DNA of 64,000 bases, from NCBI RefSeq assembly GCF_001435095.1, contig NZ_AZFC01000015.1:259864-323863 (forward strand). The letters are read 5' to 3'. Each line of letters opens with the position of its first letter. Position 1 is the stretch's first letter. This document shows, in pieces, positions 22,886-31,680 of this stretch. The notes under the pieces were generated by a model. The model was not told where the DNA came from and ran no database searches. It saw nothing but the letters and a program-made list of their open reading frames with translations. This DNA is from Levilactobacillus spicheri DSM 15429. Lineage in GTDB: Bacteria > Bacillota > Bacilli > Lactobacillales > Lactobacillaceae. Position numbers and translations under genes: made by a program.

Positions 22886-24418
22886 GTGCCCACGACGATT
22901 TTGACGCCGGCTGAGAACCGGTTTTTACAATTGACCTATCCCGCCTTGGCGGACCCCGCGCTGACCCAGCTGATGCCGCAGCTGCGCGACCACCCAACGG
23001 TCAAGACAAACAGTGATTGGTTGACCACCCGGGCGAAGCAGGTCGTGACCGCCAGCCGGGTCGACTGGCTGGTCCAGGGGAGTCTGGCCTGGAAGCTGCT
23101 GGCACGGTTGCCGTACGCCGTCAATCCCAGCGAACAGCGCAGTCAGTGGCACCACTGCGCGTTGTGCCACCTGCCCGTCCGCTACGAGTACCACGTGGTC
23201 TTGCGGTCGGATGGCCGGGAAATCGTGGTGGGGTCGGAGTGTGTGAAAAAGTTCATGAGTGACGAAATGCAGTACCTGATGACCATTACCACCGAGCAAA
23301 ACTTTCACGCGGTGGCCCAGTACGACGCGCTGGCCGCCCGTTACCCGCAGGTCCCCGAGATCTTGTGGGTGGCGGATGCTTTGCCGGACCTGCCCGCGGC
23401 GCACCACGCGCAGCGGCGGTGGGTCAAGCGGGGCACCCGCTCCACGGTGACCGGCTACCTGGAACATCGGACCACGGTCCTGCCCGAACGGCAGCTTTCG
23501 CCGTACCTGCAGGGCTACGCGGACCTGCAGGCCAAGGACCAGGCCGCTCATGCGGCCATCGTGGCCCGGCGCGAGCAACGGGTCGCACAGGAACGAACGG
23601 CCGCCGAGCGGGCCCAGCAGGCGGCATGGCAGGCCGCGGCCAGCGCTCAGACCACGGCCGAACAGCAGCTGCGCCAGTCGGCCCCGTACCGTTCCTGGGT
23701 GACGGCGGTGGCCACGGTGATCGTGCGGCGCGAACCGTTGGCCGCCTTCAAAGCGGCAATCGCCACCGTGACCCCACCCAAGGCCGTGAGCCGGCTGGTC
23801 AACGGTTACCAGTTGGGCGTCATGGCCAGTGAATTTGCCCACCAGGGACGGATTCGCGCGGAACGCCTGCAAATCGTGCCGCGGTACCTGGTGGCCGACC
23901 TGGACCGGGAAAGTCAGCGGTTGGCCGCCCAACGCCAACGGGATTGGGACGACGACGTGTTTAACGCCGCGGTCGGCTTTGACCTGCCGCTAGCCGAGCG
24001 CCAAGCCCGCTTGACCCAGCTCCGGCGAGGCTGGGAGGGGCGCCAGTTGTCCGCCGATTTGGTGGCCGAGCTGGCGACCCTGCGCGCCCGGCTGACGCAA
24101 GAACAGACCCTACCGGCGACCTGGCCGCCGGCGTTGTGCCAGGCCTTGCGTACCCGGCTGGCGGTCCAACCGGCGGACGCCTGGGTCCCGGCCCGCAAGA
24201 ACCACGCAACGCCCGCCCAGTTGCACGCGTTGGTGGCGCCAGCACCGGACTTCGCGACGGTTCGGGCACGTTTCACGCGGCTCTACGATCTGCCGCCAGA
24301 GGCGGCGGCCGTGACGCTGTCGGCGTTGGAACAGTACTACCTGCAACGCCGCGACCGCCAGGCCCACCGCCAAGCCGCTACCCAGGCACTGGTGGACCAA
24401 CTATTCGAAAACGACTAG
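22886..24418 (+). CDS. Unknown 510-residue protein with CxxC...C motif
   Basis: GTG 22886 is chosen because the GAAAGGA site at 22868-22874 is too close to the in-frame GTG at 22877. Near residue 88 is CALCHLPVRYEYHVVL followed by GSECVKKF, a C-x2-C...GSxC pattern also seen in unassigned phage and plasmid proteins; it probably binds zinc. Residues about 210-255 form an Ala/Gln/Arg-rich helix (coiled coil likely). The C-terminal half is helical and rich in Ala and Arg, with no recognised catalytic motif. It sits between the UvrA paralogue and umuC, with a LexA-like box, which hints at a DNA-damage role (inference). Confidence 0.65.
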   Translation: MPTTILTPAENRFLQLTYPALADPALTQLMPQLRDHPTVKTNSDWLTTRAKQVVTASRVDWLVQGSLAWKLLARLPYAVNPSEQRSQWHHCALCHLPVRYEYHVVLRSDGREIVVGSECVKKFMSDEMQYLMTITTEQNFHAVAQYDALAARYPQVPEILWVADALPDLPAAHHAQRRWVKRGTRSTVTGYLEHRTTVLPERQLSPYLQGYADLQAKDQAAHAAIVARREQRVAQERTAAERAQQAAWQAAASAQTTAEQQLRQSAPYRSWVTAVATVIVRREPLAAFKAAIATVTPPKAVSRLVNGYQLGVMASEFAHQGRIRAERLQIVPRYLVADLDRESQRLAAQRQRDWDDDVFNAAVGFDLPLAERQARLTQLRRGWEGRQLSADLVAELATLRARLTQEQTLPATWPPALCQALRTRLAVQPADAWVPARKNHATPAQLHALVAPAPDFATVRARFTRLYDLPPEAAAVTLSALEQYYLQRRDRQAHRQAATQALVDQLFEND

Positions 24419-24448
24419 CCAATCAGTGGGAGCTGATCGGCTTTTTTT
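24418..24448 (+). terminator. Intrinsic terminator after the unknown gene
   Basis: Nine-base arms (24418-24426 with 24433-24441, one mismatch) followed by T7. The terminator begins at the stop codon. Confidence 0.75.
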
Positions 24449-24460
24449 ATTTTCACTTTT

Positions 24461-24496
24461 TGAACACTTGTTCCCCTTGGGAAAATCCAGTATAAT
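24461..24496 (+). promoter_or_regulatory. LexA box overlapping the umuC promoter
   Basis: GAAC-ACTT-GTTC (24462-24473) overlaps the -35 TTGTTC (24468-24473). After 17 bases comes a consensus TATAAT (24491-24496). LexA bound here would exclude RNA polymerase. Confidence 0.82.
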
Positions 24497-24538
24497 AGGG
24501 TTCCAAAGGAAACATGGGCAAGAAGGGGGTCAACCGGG

Positions 24539-26041
24539 ATGGCGACACAGCGAACGTACATTGCAATCGACTTGAAGTCGTTCTATGCCTCGGCGGAGTG
24601 CGCGGCCCGGGACCTCGACCCGCTGAACATCAACCTGGTCGTGGCGGACAAGTCGCGGACTGATAAGACCATCTGCCTGGCGGTCTCCCCGGCGCTCAAG
24701 AGTTTTGGCCTGCCTGGGCGGCCCCGGCTGTTTCAGGTGGAACAACAGGTCGCTCAATTGAACCGTGAACGCGCCCAGCAGGTCCACCACCGCTTGGGGC
24801 CCAAGGCCGTGGAGAAGGACCGGCTGTTGAAGCATCCCGGTTATCAGATTGATTACCTGATTGCTCGGCCGCGGATGGCCTACTACCTGCAGGTCAGTGA
24901 TTCGATTTATCAGATCTACCTCAAGTACGTGGCGGCCGAGCAGATCCACGTGTACTCGATCGACGAGGTGTTCATGGACGTGACTGAGTACCTGAAGCTG
25001 TACCACACCACGGCCCATGACCTGGCGAAGACCATCATCCACGACGTCCAGGACCACACTGGTATCACCGCCACGGCGGGGATCGGTACCAATTTATACC
25101 TGGCGAAGGTCGCGATGGACATCGTGGCCAAGAAGATTCCTGCCGATGAAGACGGGGTCCGCATCGCTAAACTGACGGAGCTGAGCTACCGCAAGTATCT
25201 CTGGGCCCACCAGCCGTTGACCGACTTTTGGCGCATCGGCCGGGGGTCCGCCAAGCGGTTAGAAAAACTGGGGCTGCACACCATGGGCGACATTGCCCGC
25301 CGGTCGTTGGGCAGCTTGGCGGAGCGGCACAACGAAGAAGACTTGTACCAGGAATTCGGCAAGGTCGCCGAGCTGATTATCGACCACGCCTGGGGGTATG
25401 AACCGACCACACTGCACGACATCAAGGCCTATCAGCCCAGCGACCACAGCATTGGGTCCGGCCAGGTGTTGGCGACGCCGTACCCGTATGACAAAGCGAA
25501 AATCGTGACCCGGGAGATGGTCGACTCGTTGACCTTGGAGCTGGTGAAAAAACACTTGGTCTGTGACCAGGTGATGCTGCACGTGGCGTACGATACCAGT
25601 AGCCTGACCGCCGCGACCGCTGCGGTGACCAACGACTATTACGGTCGTCAGACGCCCAAGGCCGCGCACGGCAGCGTCACTTTGACCGAGCCCACCTCGT
25701 CGACCCAGGTGCTGCGGCAAGCCATCGAACGGATCTTTGCGGCCAAGGTGAACCGCCAGTACCGGATTCGCAAGATCACGGTCACGGTCAACCACGTCAT
25801 CTCGGAGGACCAGGCCGCGGCCACGGTGTACGGCGAGCAACTCGACTTGTTTCAGAGTGCCCATCAGGTGGCCCGACAACAACGGGTCCAGCAGGCGCGC
25901 CAAAAGGAACGCAAGACGCAAGAGGCGATTCTGAAGTTGCAAGAGAAGTTCGGGAAGAACGCCGTGATTCGGGCGGCGGATCTCCAGCCGTGCGCGACGT
26001 TGAAGAAACGAAACCAGGAGATTGGGGGGCACCGCTCATGA
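24539..26041 (+). CDS. Y-family DNA polymerase (UmuC/UvrX type)
   Basis: 500 residues. Catalytic palm motifs: IAIDLKSFYASAEC (Asp near 10), then VYSIDEVFMDVTEY (near 140) supplying the metal-binding Asp-Glu. The fingers/palm region TATAGIGTNLYLAKVAMDIVAKK and helix-hairpin-helix segment FWRIGRGSAKRLEKLGLHTMGDI are typical of ImpB/MucB/SamB proteins. A beta-clamp-binding motif EQLDLF lies near residue 430. It performs error-prone translesion synthesis after DNA damage. No umuD is present, as is usual for Firmicutes UvrX/YqjW-like proteins. The stop overlaps the start of the YolD-like gene (ATGA). Confidence 0.92.
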   Translation: MATQRTYIAIDLKSFYASAECAARDLDPLNINLVVADKSRTDKTICLAVSPALKSFGLPGRPRLFQVEQQVAQLNRERAQQVHHRLGPKAVEKDRLLKHPGYQIDYLIARPRMAYYLQVSDSIYQIYLKYVAAEQIHVYSIDEVFMDVTEYLKLYHTTAHDLAKTIIHDVQDHTGITATAGIGTNLYLAKVAMDIVAKKIPADEDGVRIAKLTELSYRKYLWAHQPLTDFWRIGRGSAKRLEKLGLHTMGDIARRSLGSLAERHNEEDLYQEFGKVAELIIDHAWGYEPTTLHDIKAYQPSDHSIGSGQVLATPYPYDKAKIVTREMVDSLTLELVKKHLVCDQVMLHVAYDTSSLTAATAAVTNDYYGRQTPKAAHGSVTLTEPTSSTQVLRQAIERIFAAKVNRQYRIRKITVTVNHVISEDQAAATVYGEQLDLFQSAHQVARQQRVQQARQKERKTQEAILKLQEKFGKNAVIRAADLQPCATLKKRNQEIGGHRS

Positions 26042-26481
26042 CGCACGAACAGGCAGAAAAACGGGCCATTGCCGCAACCCTTTTTAATAACACGGACCGC
26101 TATGCCGATATCATGCGCTTGCCCCACCACGAATCGACGCGCCACCCGCAGATGCCCAACGGCGAGCGGGCCGCTCAGTTTGCGCCGTTTGCGGCTTTGA
26201 CGGGCTACCACGAGTTGCTGGCGCAGAGCAGTCACCGCTTGGCCCAGCAATCGCGGCTGCCGTTCGAGGAGGACCAGGTCCTGCAGCAGCATTTGCGGGA
26301 CCTGGCGCGGGTAGTGCGGACCAAGCCCAAGGTCAGCCTGACCTACTTCGACCCGGAGACCGGCGAGACGCGGACGCTGGAGACACGGGTCGTCGGGGTC
26401 GATTCCGCGACCCAGCAGGTGACGCTGGTCAATCGAGCGGTGTTGCCGTTTGAGGTGTTGCAGGCAGTGACCTTTATTTAG
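26038..26481 (+). CDS. YolD-like protein
   Basis: 147 residues. Contains the family core NGERAAQFAPFAALTGYHELL (split as APFAALTGYHE near 52), matching the YolD pattern in which an APF-x-AL-x-G stretch is conserved. The C-terminal beta-rich part ends VTLVNRAVLPFEVLQAVTFI. In Bacillus, YolD proteins are encoded next to Y-family polymerases and are thought to play a UmuD-like partner role. Translationally coupled to umuC by a 4-base overlap and therefore under the same LexA box. Confidence 0.82.
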   Translation: MTHEQAEKRAIAATLFNNTDRYADIMRLPHHESTRHPQMPNGERAAQFAPFAALTGYHELLAQSSHRLAQQSRLPFEEDQVLQQHLRDLARVVRTKPKVSLTYFDPETGETRTLETRVVGVDSATQQVTLVNRAVLPFEVLQAVTFI

Positions 26482-26510
26482 AAAATTAATAAATTTTGGC
26501 AATTCAATAG

Positions 26511-26550
26511 TATCCTATACAGCGTTTTTATCGTTGCATAGGATTTTTTA
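26511..26550 (+). terminator. Intrinsic terminator of the umuC-yolD unit
   Basis: Imperfect stem ATCCTATAC.../...GCATAGGAT followed by T6. Confidence 0.7.
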
Positions 26551-26675
26551 TATGGTTGTAAATGTTTAATATGAGGCATGTACAGAGTCCGTAAAGCCCC
26601 CCAATTCAGCCATTCAACGAGGTAAACTAGGTTCAGGTTAGCGCGCTGACCATACGGAATAGGGAGGAATTTTTG

Positions 26676-28406
26676 ATGAAGCGAATGAAACAGCGGTTAG
26701 GGGCCACCCTCGCAACGGCCTTGGTTTTGTTGCCTTTGATGACGCCAGTTGCTCACGCCCAGGCGTCAACTGATGATTTAATTGCCCCACACCGGGCACA
26801 ATATGGTTACTATGTTGATAACTACAAAAACAGCACGTATGATAATACAAATCCCATCACTAACCCAGCTGATGGATTGCTGAGTAATTTTTCAAAATAT
26901 TGGTCACCAACTAAGGGACAATTAAACCCTAGCATTTTAAATCAAAACACAGCTATTTCAGCTCGGATTACGCAGACTCGTACAGCGGCCGAGGTAAAGC
27001 GGTCATACCTCACGGATTGGCGTGATTTAGCCTATAGCTTGATTGCGGGCTTAGGACCCTTCGAGTCTGCTTTCATCAAAAATGCTGATGCGAAGACTGC
27101 CTATATGGATTTACCGGCAGCACCGGATCCAGCACATAAACCTTATTCCGGAGTAAGATGGGCTGATCCTAATAGTAAATTGGGTGATATGGTTAAGCTA
27201 GTTAATGTTGTTCGAGGGAGATTTGGATCTGCGGGAACGCCTAAGCACTACTATCAATACCAACGTCCTTACCGATTAAGCCCAGATGTTTTACCTAACC
27301 CATATTTAAATAACGTCATGCGTGCAGCTGGGAAAGCGGACTATGATTTTCCTAGTGGACATACTACGGCGGGATTTGAAGCCGGGGAGGCATTTGCTTA
27401 CGCTTTCCCAGAACGTTTCCAGCAGTTGATTACGCGTTCCTCTGAAGTGGGATATGATCGTATCTTAGCCGGTCGGCACTCACCTTTAGCAACGATGGGT
27501 GGTCGGATGTTAGGGACGGCTGTCGTAGCCAGTGTGTTAAATGACCCAGCAAATAAAGATCTCATGAAACAGGCTTACGCGGAAGCCCATTCCAGCAATC
27601 TACAAACTAGTCCGTTAGTTAATGCACATGATGATTACAGTAGTTACCGTGAAAACCAAAAGAACTACCGGTACCGGATGACCTACAACCTGCCGCAAAT
27701 CGGGGCCAAGGGCCTGGCACCACGGGTACCGAAGGGCGCCGAAGTCCTATTGGCAACGCGGTTACCTTACCTGAGCAATGATCAACGGCGGATGGCCCTG
27801 GCCACCACCGAAATTCAATCGGGTTACCCACTGTTAGACGATGTCGAAGGTTGGGGCCGTCTGGACCTCTTCTCGGCCGCTAACGGCTACGGCGCATTAC
27901 CAAGTACGACCAAGGTGAACATGGATGCGACCAAGGGTGGCTTCAACGCCAAGGACGTTTGGCGCAACAACATGACGGGAACCGGTAAGTTGGTCAAGCA
28001 AGGAACCGGTGACCTGGCCCTGAACGGGAACAACCAATTCACGGGTGGGGTTCAAGTCGATGGTGGGAACCTGACGCTGAACAACGCCAACGCCGCCGGG
28101 AAGGGTGACGTGAAGTTAACGGACGGGACCCTGAGTGCGCCCGTGACCGTGAAGTTGCAACGGGGCTACCAACAAGCGCAACGTGGGACGTTAGCGCTGA
28201 CCACCACGAAGACCACGGCCTTGAAGATCCACGGCAAGGCTAAGCTGGCCGGAACGTTGCGGCTGACGAACCTGGCAGGCCTGAAGAATCATCAATCCCT
28301 GATTACCTTTGGTAGTCACCAAGGGAAGTTCAGCCACGTGTACGGCTTACCAAAGGGCTGGCACGTAACGTACACCGCTCACAAATTAGAACTCGTTCGC
28401 GGCTAG
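26676..28406 (+). CDS. Secreted PAP2-family acid phosphatase with C-terminal beta-strand repeat; mosaic gene
   Basis: 576 residues from ATG 26676 (GGGAGG site). A signal peptide is cleaved after VAHAQA (near 29). The vanadium-type phosphatase motifs are YQYQRPYR (near 198), DFPSGHTT (near 228) and ILAGRHSPLATMGGR (near 270). The C-terminal region includes GTGKLVKQGTGDLALNGNN and GGVQVDGGNLTLNN, the pattern of autotransporter-associated beta-strand repeats. Base composition is AT-rich from about 26,770 to 27,655 (the phosphatase domain) but GC-rich before and after, like the chromosome. This indicates internal replacement by recombination. It probably hydrolyses phosphate esters at the cell surface; the substrate is unknown. 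Confidence 0.85.
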   Translation: MKRMKQRLGATLATALVLLPLMTPVAHAQASTDDLIAPHRAQYGYYVDNYKNSTYDNTNPITNPADGLLSNFSKYWSPTKGQLNPSILNQNTAISARITQTRTAAEVKRSYLTDWRDLAYSLIAGLGPFESAFIKNADAKTAYMDLPAAPDPAHKPYSGVRWADPNSKLGDMVKLVNVVRGRFGSAGTPKHYYQYQRPYRLSPDVLPNPYLNNVMRAAGKADYDFPSGHTTAGFEAGEAFAYAFPERFQQLITRSSEVGYDRILAGRHSPLATMGGRMLGTAVVASVLNDPANKDLMKQAYAEAHSSNLQTSPLVNAHDDYSSYRENQKNYRYRMTYNLPQIGAKGLAPRVPKGAEVLLATRLPYLSNDQRRMALATTEIQSGYPLLDDVEGWGRLDLFSAANGYGALPSTTKVNMDATKGGFNAKDVWRNNMTGTGKLVKQGTGDLALNGNNQFTGGVQVDGGNLTLNNANAAGKGDVKLTDGTLSAPVTVKLQRGYQQAQRGTLALTTTKTTALKIHGKAKLAGTLRLTNLAGLKNHQSLITFGSHQGKFSHVYGLPKGWHVTYTAHKLELVRG

Positions 28407-28424
28407 TTCCGCAACCAGTGAATG

Positions 28425-28474
28425 AAAAAATCACGGCAACCAGCGTTCTCTCAGCGCTGATTGCCGTGATTTTT
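28425..28474. terminator. Bidirectional terminator
   Basis: AAAAATCACGGCAA pairs with TTGCCGTGATTTTT across a 21-base loop that also folds. It has T-runs on both strands and serves the phosphatase gene and possibly the AraC-type gene. Confidence 0.85.
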
Positions 28475-28615
28475 GATAGGCTTTATTGATCAAATGTGGT
28501 TGAATAGAAGAAGACATTAAAACTAGACCAATTTTAAATGCCATCAAAATAGTGACGAAAAAAGAAGGCCAAATCCGCTTGAAACTTATCCAAAGATGAC
28601 CAACTGATTATTCGA

Positions 28616-29497
28616 TCAATTATTCGGCGTGTGTTGTTTTTGCCACTGCTTAGGGGACATCCCCGTCCAGCGGTGAAATTGACGGCTAAAATTAGCTAAG
28701 TTGGTGTACCCCAAGGCGGACCCAATATCGCCAATCGGATACTGGGGCTTCAGCAAAAGTTTTTTGGCCTCGTTGACCTTTAATTTGGTGAGATACTCGC
28801 GGGGGGAAATGCCATAAGTTTGTTTAAAAATCCGGAAACCGTAACCGTCACTGATGCCGACGGTACTGATAGCCGCTTGGACCAGACCGGTCTCTGGCTG
28901 GGTGTAGCCATTCTTGACGTAACCGAGAACTTGGTTCGTGAGAGCATCTTTGAGATAGTCCGCAATCACGCGAGAGTATTCGATGGCGGTGGGGGAGCTG
29001 CCGTTCTTGGTGACAGTGCGGCTCGCATTATAGAAAATTTGCAGAATCTTAGACAGTTCAATTTGGATGGTCATCTTGGTATTGAAGTCGAAGTTTTCTT
29101 GATGCGTCAGACCGTCTAATCTGTCGAAATGGGGTGCGATTCGTTTACACAGGGGTGATTGGGCTGGATAGTGGTAAGTGAGCCCCTGAATTAGTTGAGC
29201 CTTCAGATTAGGATCATCCAGATCAAAGTGAAAACAAAAGTAGGTCAGGTCATGTTCCGCCCACGCTTGATGAATGAACTCGGGAGGAATCAGGAAAAAG
29301 TCACCTTGGGCGAGGTCATAATCGTGATGCTGAATACGTAAATGTTCGGTACCAGCAACGACGTAGATGCATTCAAAGGCGGAATGTTTTTCGATGGGAA
29401 CCGTCCAATCGTCTGCCACCGCTTGCTCGTGAGCGCCAAAAAAGGTCAGATTCCAGTCCAAAACGGGCAACCGTTTGGCGTTCTTTAGAAAGTCCAT
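28616..29497 (-). CDS. AraC-family transcriptional regulator
   Basis: 293 residues from ATG 29497 (GGAGGTG just upstream; an ATG ten codons earlier has no ribosome site). An N-terminal cupin-type sensor domain (AFECIYVVAGTEHLRIQHHDYDLAQGDFFLIPP split across residues about 38-70) is followed by two C-terminal helix-turn-helix motifs with ISDGYGFRIFKQTYGISPREYL and IGDIGSALGYTNLANFSRQF. It is divergent from the GH42 gene and is the likely activator of the glycosidase operon in response to an imported sugar (inference). Confidence 0.9.
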   Translation of the reverse strand: MDFLKNAKRLPVLDWNLTFFGAHEQAVADDWTVPIEKHSAFECIYVVAGTEHLRIQHHDYDLAQGDFFLIPPEFIHQAWAEHDLTYFCFHFDLDDPNLKAQLIQGLTYHYPAQSPLCKRIAPHFDRLDGLTHQENFDFNTKMTIQIELSKILQIFYNASRTVTKNGSSPTAIEYSRVIADYLKDALTNQVLGYVKNGYTQPETGLVQAAISTVGISDGYGFRIFKQTYGISPREYLTKLKVNEAKKLLLKPQYPIGDIGSALGYTNLANFSRQFHRWTGMSPKQWQKQHTPNN

Positions 29498-29620
29498 GGG
29501 ACACCTCCAAATTCTATCCAAAAACAATTAAATTTAATTATATGTCATATTTGAACAATTACAAGTTCGATTACGGGATATACACCATTCTAAAAAGTTG
29601 GCATACTAGATTTCAGATAA

Positions 29621-29634
29621 AGAAAGCGTTTTCT
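29621..29634 (+). promoter_or_regulatory. Candidate cre site before the GH42 operon
   Basis: AGAAAGCGTTTTCT is nearly symmetrical and matches the cre consensus with one mismatch. It lies 28 bases before the GH42 start codon, so CcpA repression of the operon is likely. Confidence 0.6.
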
Positions 29635-29661
29635 TTTTAAACGGGTTAGCAGGAGGAAACT

Positions 29662-31668
29662 ATGTCATTAAAAAAGATCCTTTACGGAACAGCCTACTAT
29701 TATGAGTATCTCCCTTATGATCGGTTAGAGCAAGATATTGCGATGATGGTCAAGGCCCACATCAACGTCGTTCGGATTGGCGAAAGTACTTGGAGCACCT
29801 ACGAAAAGCAGGATGGTGTCTTCGATTTCTCAACACTGGATAAGGTGCTAGATGCGATGCACGCCGCTGGCATTCAGGTGATTGTGGGGACACCGACCTA
29901 CGCCATCCCCACTTGGTTAGCGAAGAAATATCCCGAAATCATGGTCCAAATTGACGGGAAGCGGCAACCGTATGGTGCACGGCAAATTTTTGACATCACG
30001 GCGCCAGCCTACTTACGGTATGCCGAACGGATCATTCGTAAGATGATTCGCCATGTGGCTCAGCATCCAGCTGTGATTGGTTATCAGGTCGACAACGAAA
30101 CAAAGTACTACGGTACCTCAAGTGATAACGTTCAACGGGGATTCGTTCAGTTCATGAAGGACCAGTTTGATGGTGACCTGGACGCCCTGAATCACGAATT
30201 CGGTTTGGACTACTGGAGTAATCGAATCAACGCCTGGGAGGATTTTCCTTCCATGGACGGGACCATCAATGGCAGCTTGAAGGCCGAGTTTGACCGGTAC
30301 CGGCGCGGCTTAGTCACCCAATTCCTACAGTGGCAAGTCGACTTGGTCAGCCAGTATAAGCAACCGAACCAGTTCGTCACCCACAACTTTGACTTCGAGT
30401 GGCGGGGTTACTCCTACGGCATTCAACCAGACGTGGATCACTTTGCGGCCAGCGAACCGTTGGATTACGCGGGTGGGGATGTTTATCACCCGTCACGGAA
30501 ACACCTGACGGGTGCCGAGATTTCCTTCGCCGGTGATCTGTTACGAACCCTGAAGCATGACAACTACTTAATCATGGAGACGCAGGCCCAAGCCTTTAAG
30601 CAGCAGGTCCCTTATCCGGGTCAGCTTCGCCAATTGGCCTTTAGCCACATCGCCTCCGGTGCCAACATGGTGGAATATTGGCACTGGCATTCAATCCATA
30701 ATTCCGCTGAAACTTACTGGAAAGGCATCCTCAGTCATGATTTCCAGCCAAACCCGATCTATAACGAAGTTGTTCAGACCGGGGGCCAATTAGCCCAGCT
30801 ATCGGATCATCTGGTGAACTTAAAGGCGAAAGCCGACGTGGCCTTTCTGGTCAGCAATCAAAGCCTGTCAGCTCTCCAGAACTTTCCGTTTTCCGACCAA
30901 CGTAACTACAACGACGTTTTTCGGGCGCTCTATGATGAGTTCTACAAGTTAAACATTCGGACGGACATCACGGACGAGCACCATATTCGGTTAGACGATT
31001 ACCAGTTAATCGTGGTGCCAGCACTCTACAGCGTCAGCGACACGTTCTTGGAAGCGTTGAACGCCTACGTGAAGCGGGGTGGCCACGTTATCTACACCTT
31101 CAAGTCTGGCTTTACCGACGAGCACGTAAAGGTTCGCACGGTCCAACAACCAGGCATTATCAGCGAAGCCTGTGGGGTGCACTACGAGCTATTCGTCGAC
31201 CCTGATGGCTGTCAACTGGTACCGCAAGACGCTACCATCGACGGTCACAGCGACCTACATTTACAAGATTGGATGGAGCTGTTGGTGCCCGACACGGCCC
31301 AAGTCATTGCCAAGTATGACGATCCAAACTGGCACGACTATGCGGCCATTACCAAGAATCAATTTGGCGCCGGCTCAACCATCTATCTGGGGTGCTTCCC
31401 TTCGGCGGACGTTTTACGGCAGGTGATTCAGGCGTACGCCCAGGAGTTGAACCTATTGCCGTTTGCGGCGACCTTCCCGGTGATTATCAAACAGGGACGT
31501 AATCAACTCGGTAAGACGGTGACCTTCTACTTTAACTACTCTAGCGAGGCGCAAACGGCCCAACTTGTGGCACCAGGACAAGAGTTGATCACCGATACGA
31601 CGGTGACGGCCCCGGTCCGCTTGGACCCTTGGGGTGTGGCCATCGTTGAAAGTTCACCAAAAGAATAG
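29662..31668 (+). CDS. GH42 beta-galactosidase-type glycosidase
   Basis: 668 residues, normal for GH42. The TIM barrel starts ILYGTAYYYEYLPYDRLEQD and continues INVVRIGESTWSTYEKQDG. The catalytic acid is the Glu in GYQVDNETKYYG (near 150) and the nucleophile is the Glu in LIMETQAQAFK (near 307). A trimerisation domain and a C-terminal beta domain follow. No signal peptide, so it acts in the cytosol on imported galactosides, or possibly arabinosides or other glycosides. AGGAGGAAAC precedes the ATG. First gene of a four-gene operon. Confidence 0.9.
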   Translation: MSLKKILYGTAYYYEYLPYDRLEQDIAMMVKAHINVVRIGESTWSTYEKQDGVFDFSTLDKVLDAMHAAGIQVIVGTPTYAIPTWLAKKYPEIMVQIDGKRQPYGARQIFDITAPAYLRYAERIIRKMIRHVAQHPAVIGYQVDNETKYYGTSSDNVQRGFVQFMKDQFDGDLDALNHEFGLDYWSNRINAWEDFPSMDGTINGSLKAEFDRYRRGLVTQFLQWQVDLVSQYKQPNQFVTHNFDFEWRGYSYGIQPDVDHFAASEPLDYAGGDVYHPSRKHLTGAEISFAGDLLRTLKHDNYLIMETQAQAFKQQVPYPGQLRQLAFSHIASGANMVEYWHWHSIHNSAETYWKGILSHDFQPNPIYNEVVQTGGQLAQLSDHLVNLKAKADVAFLVSNQSLSALQNFPFSDQRNYNDVFRALYDEFYKLNIRTDITDEHHIRLDDYQLIVVPALYSVSDTFLEALNAYVKRGGHVIYTFKSGFTDEHVKVRTVQQPGIISEACGVHYELFVDPDGCQLVPQDATIDGHSDLHLQDWMELLVPDTAQVIAKYDDPNWHDYAAITKNQFGAGSTIYLGCFPSADVLRQVIQAYAQELNLLPFAATFPVIIKQGRNQLGKTVTFYFNYSSEAQTAQLVAPGQELITDTTVTAPVRLDPWGVAIVESSPKE

Positions 31669-31680
31669 GAGTTTTAAAAA

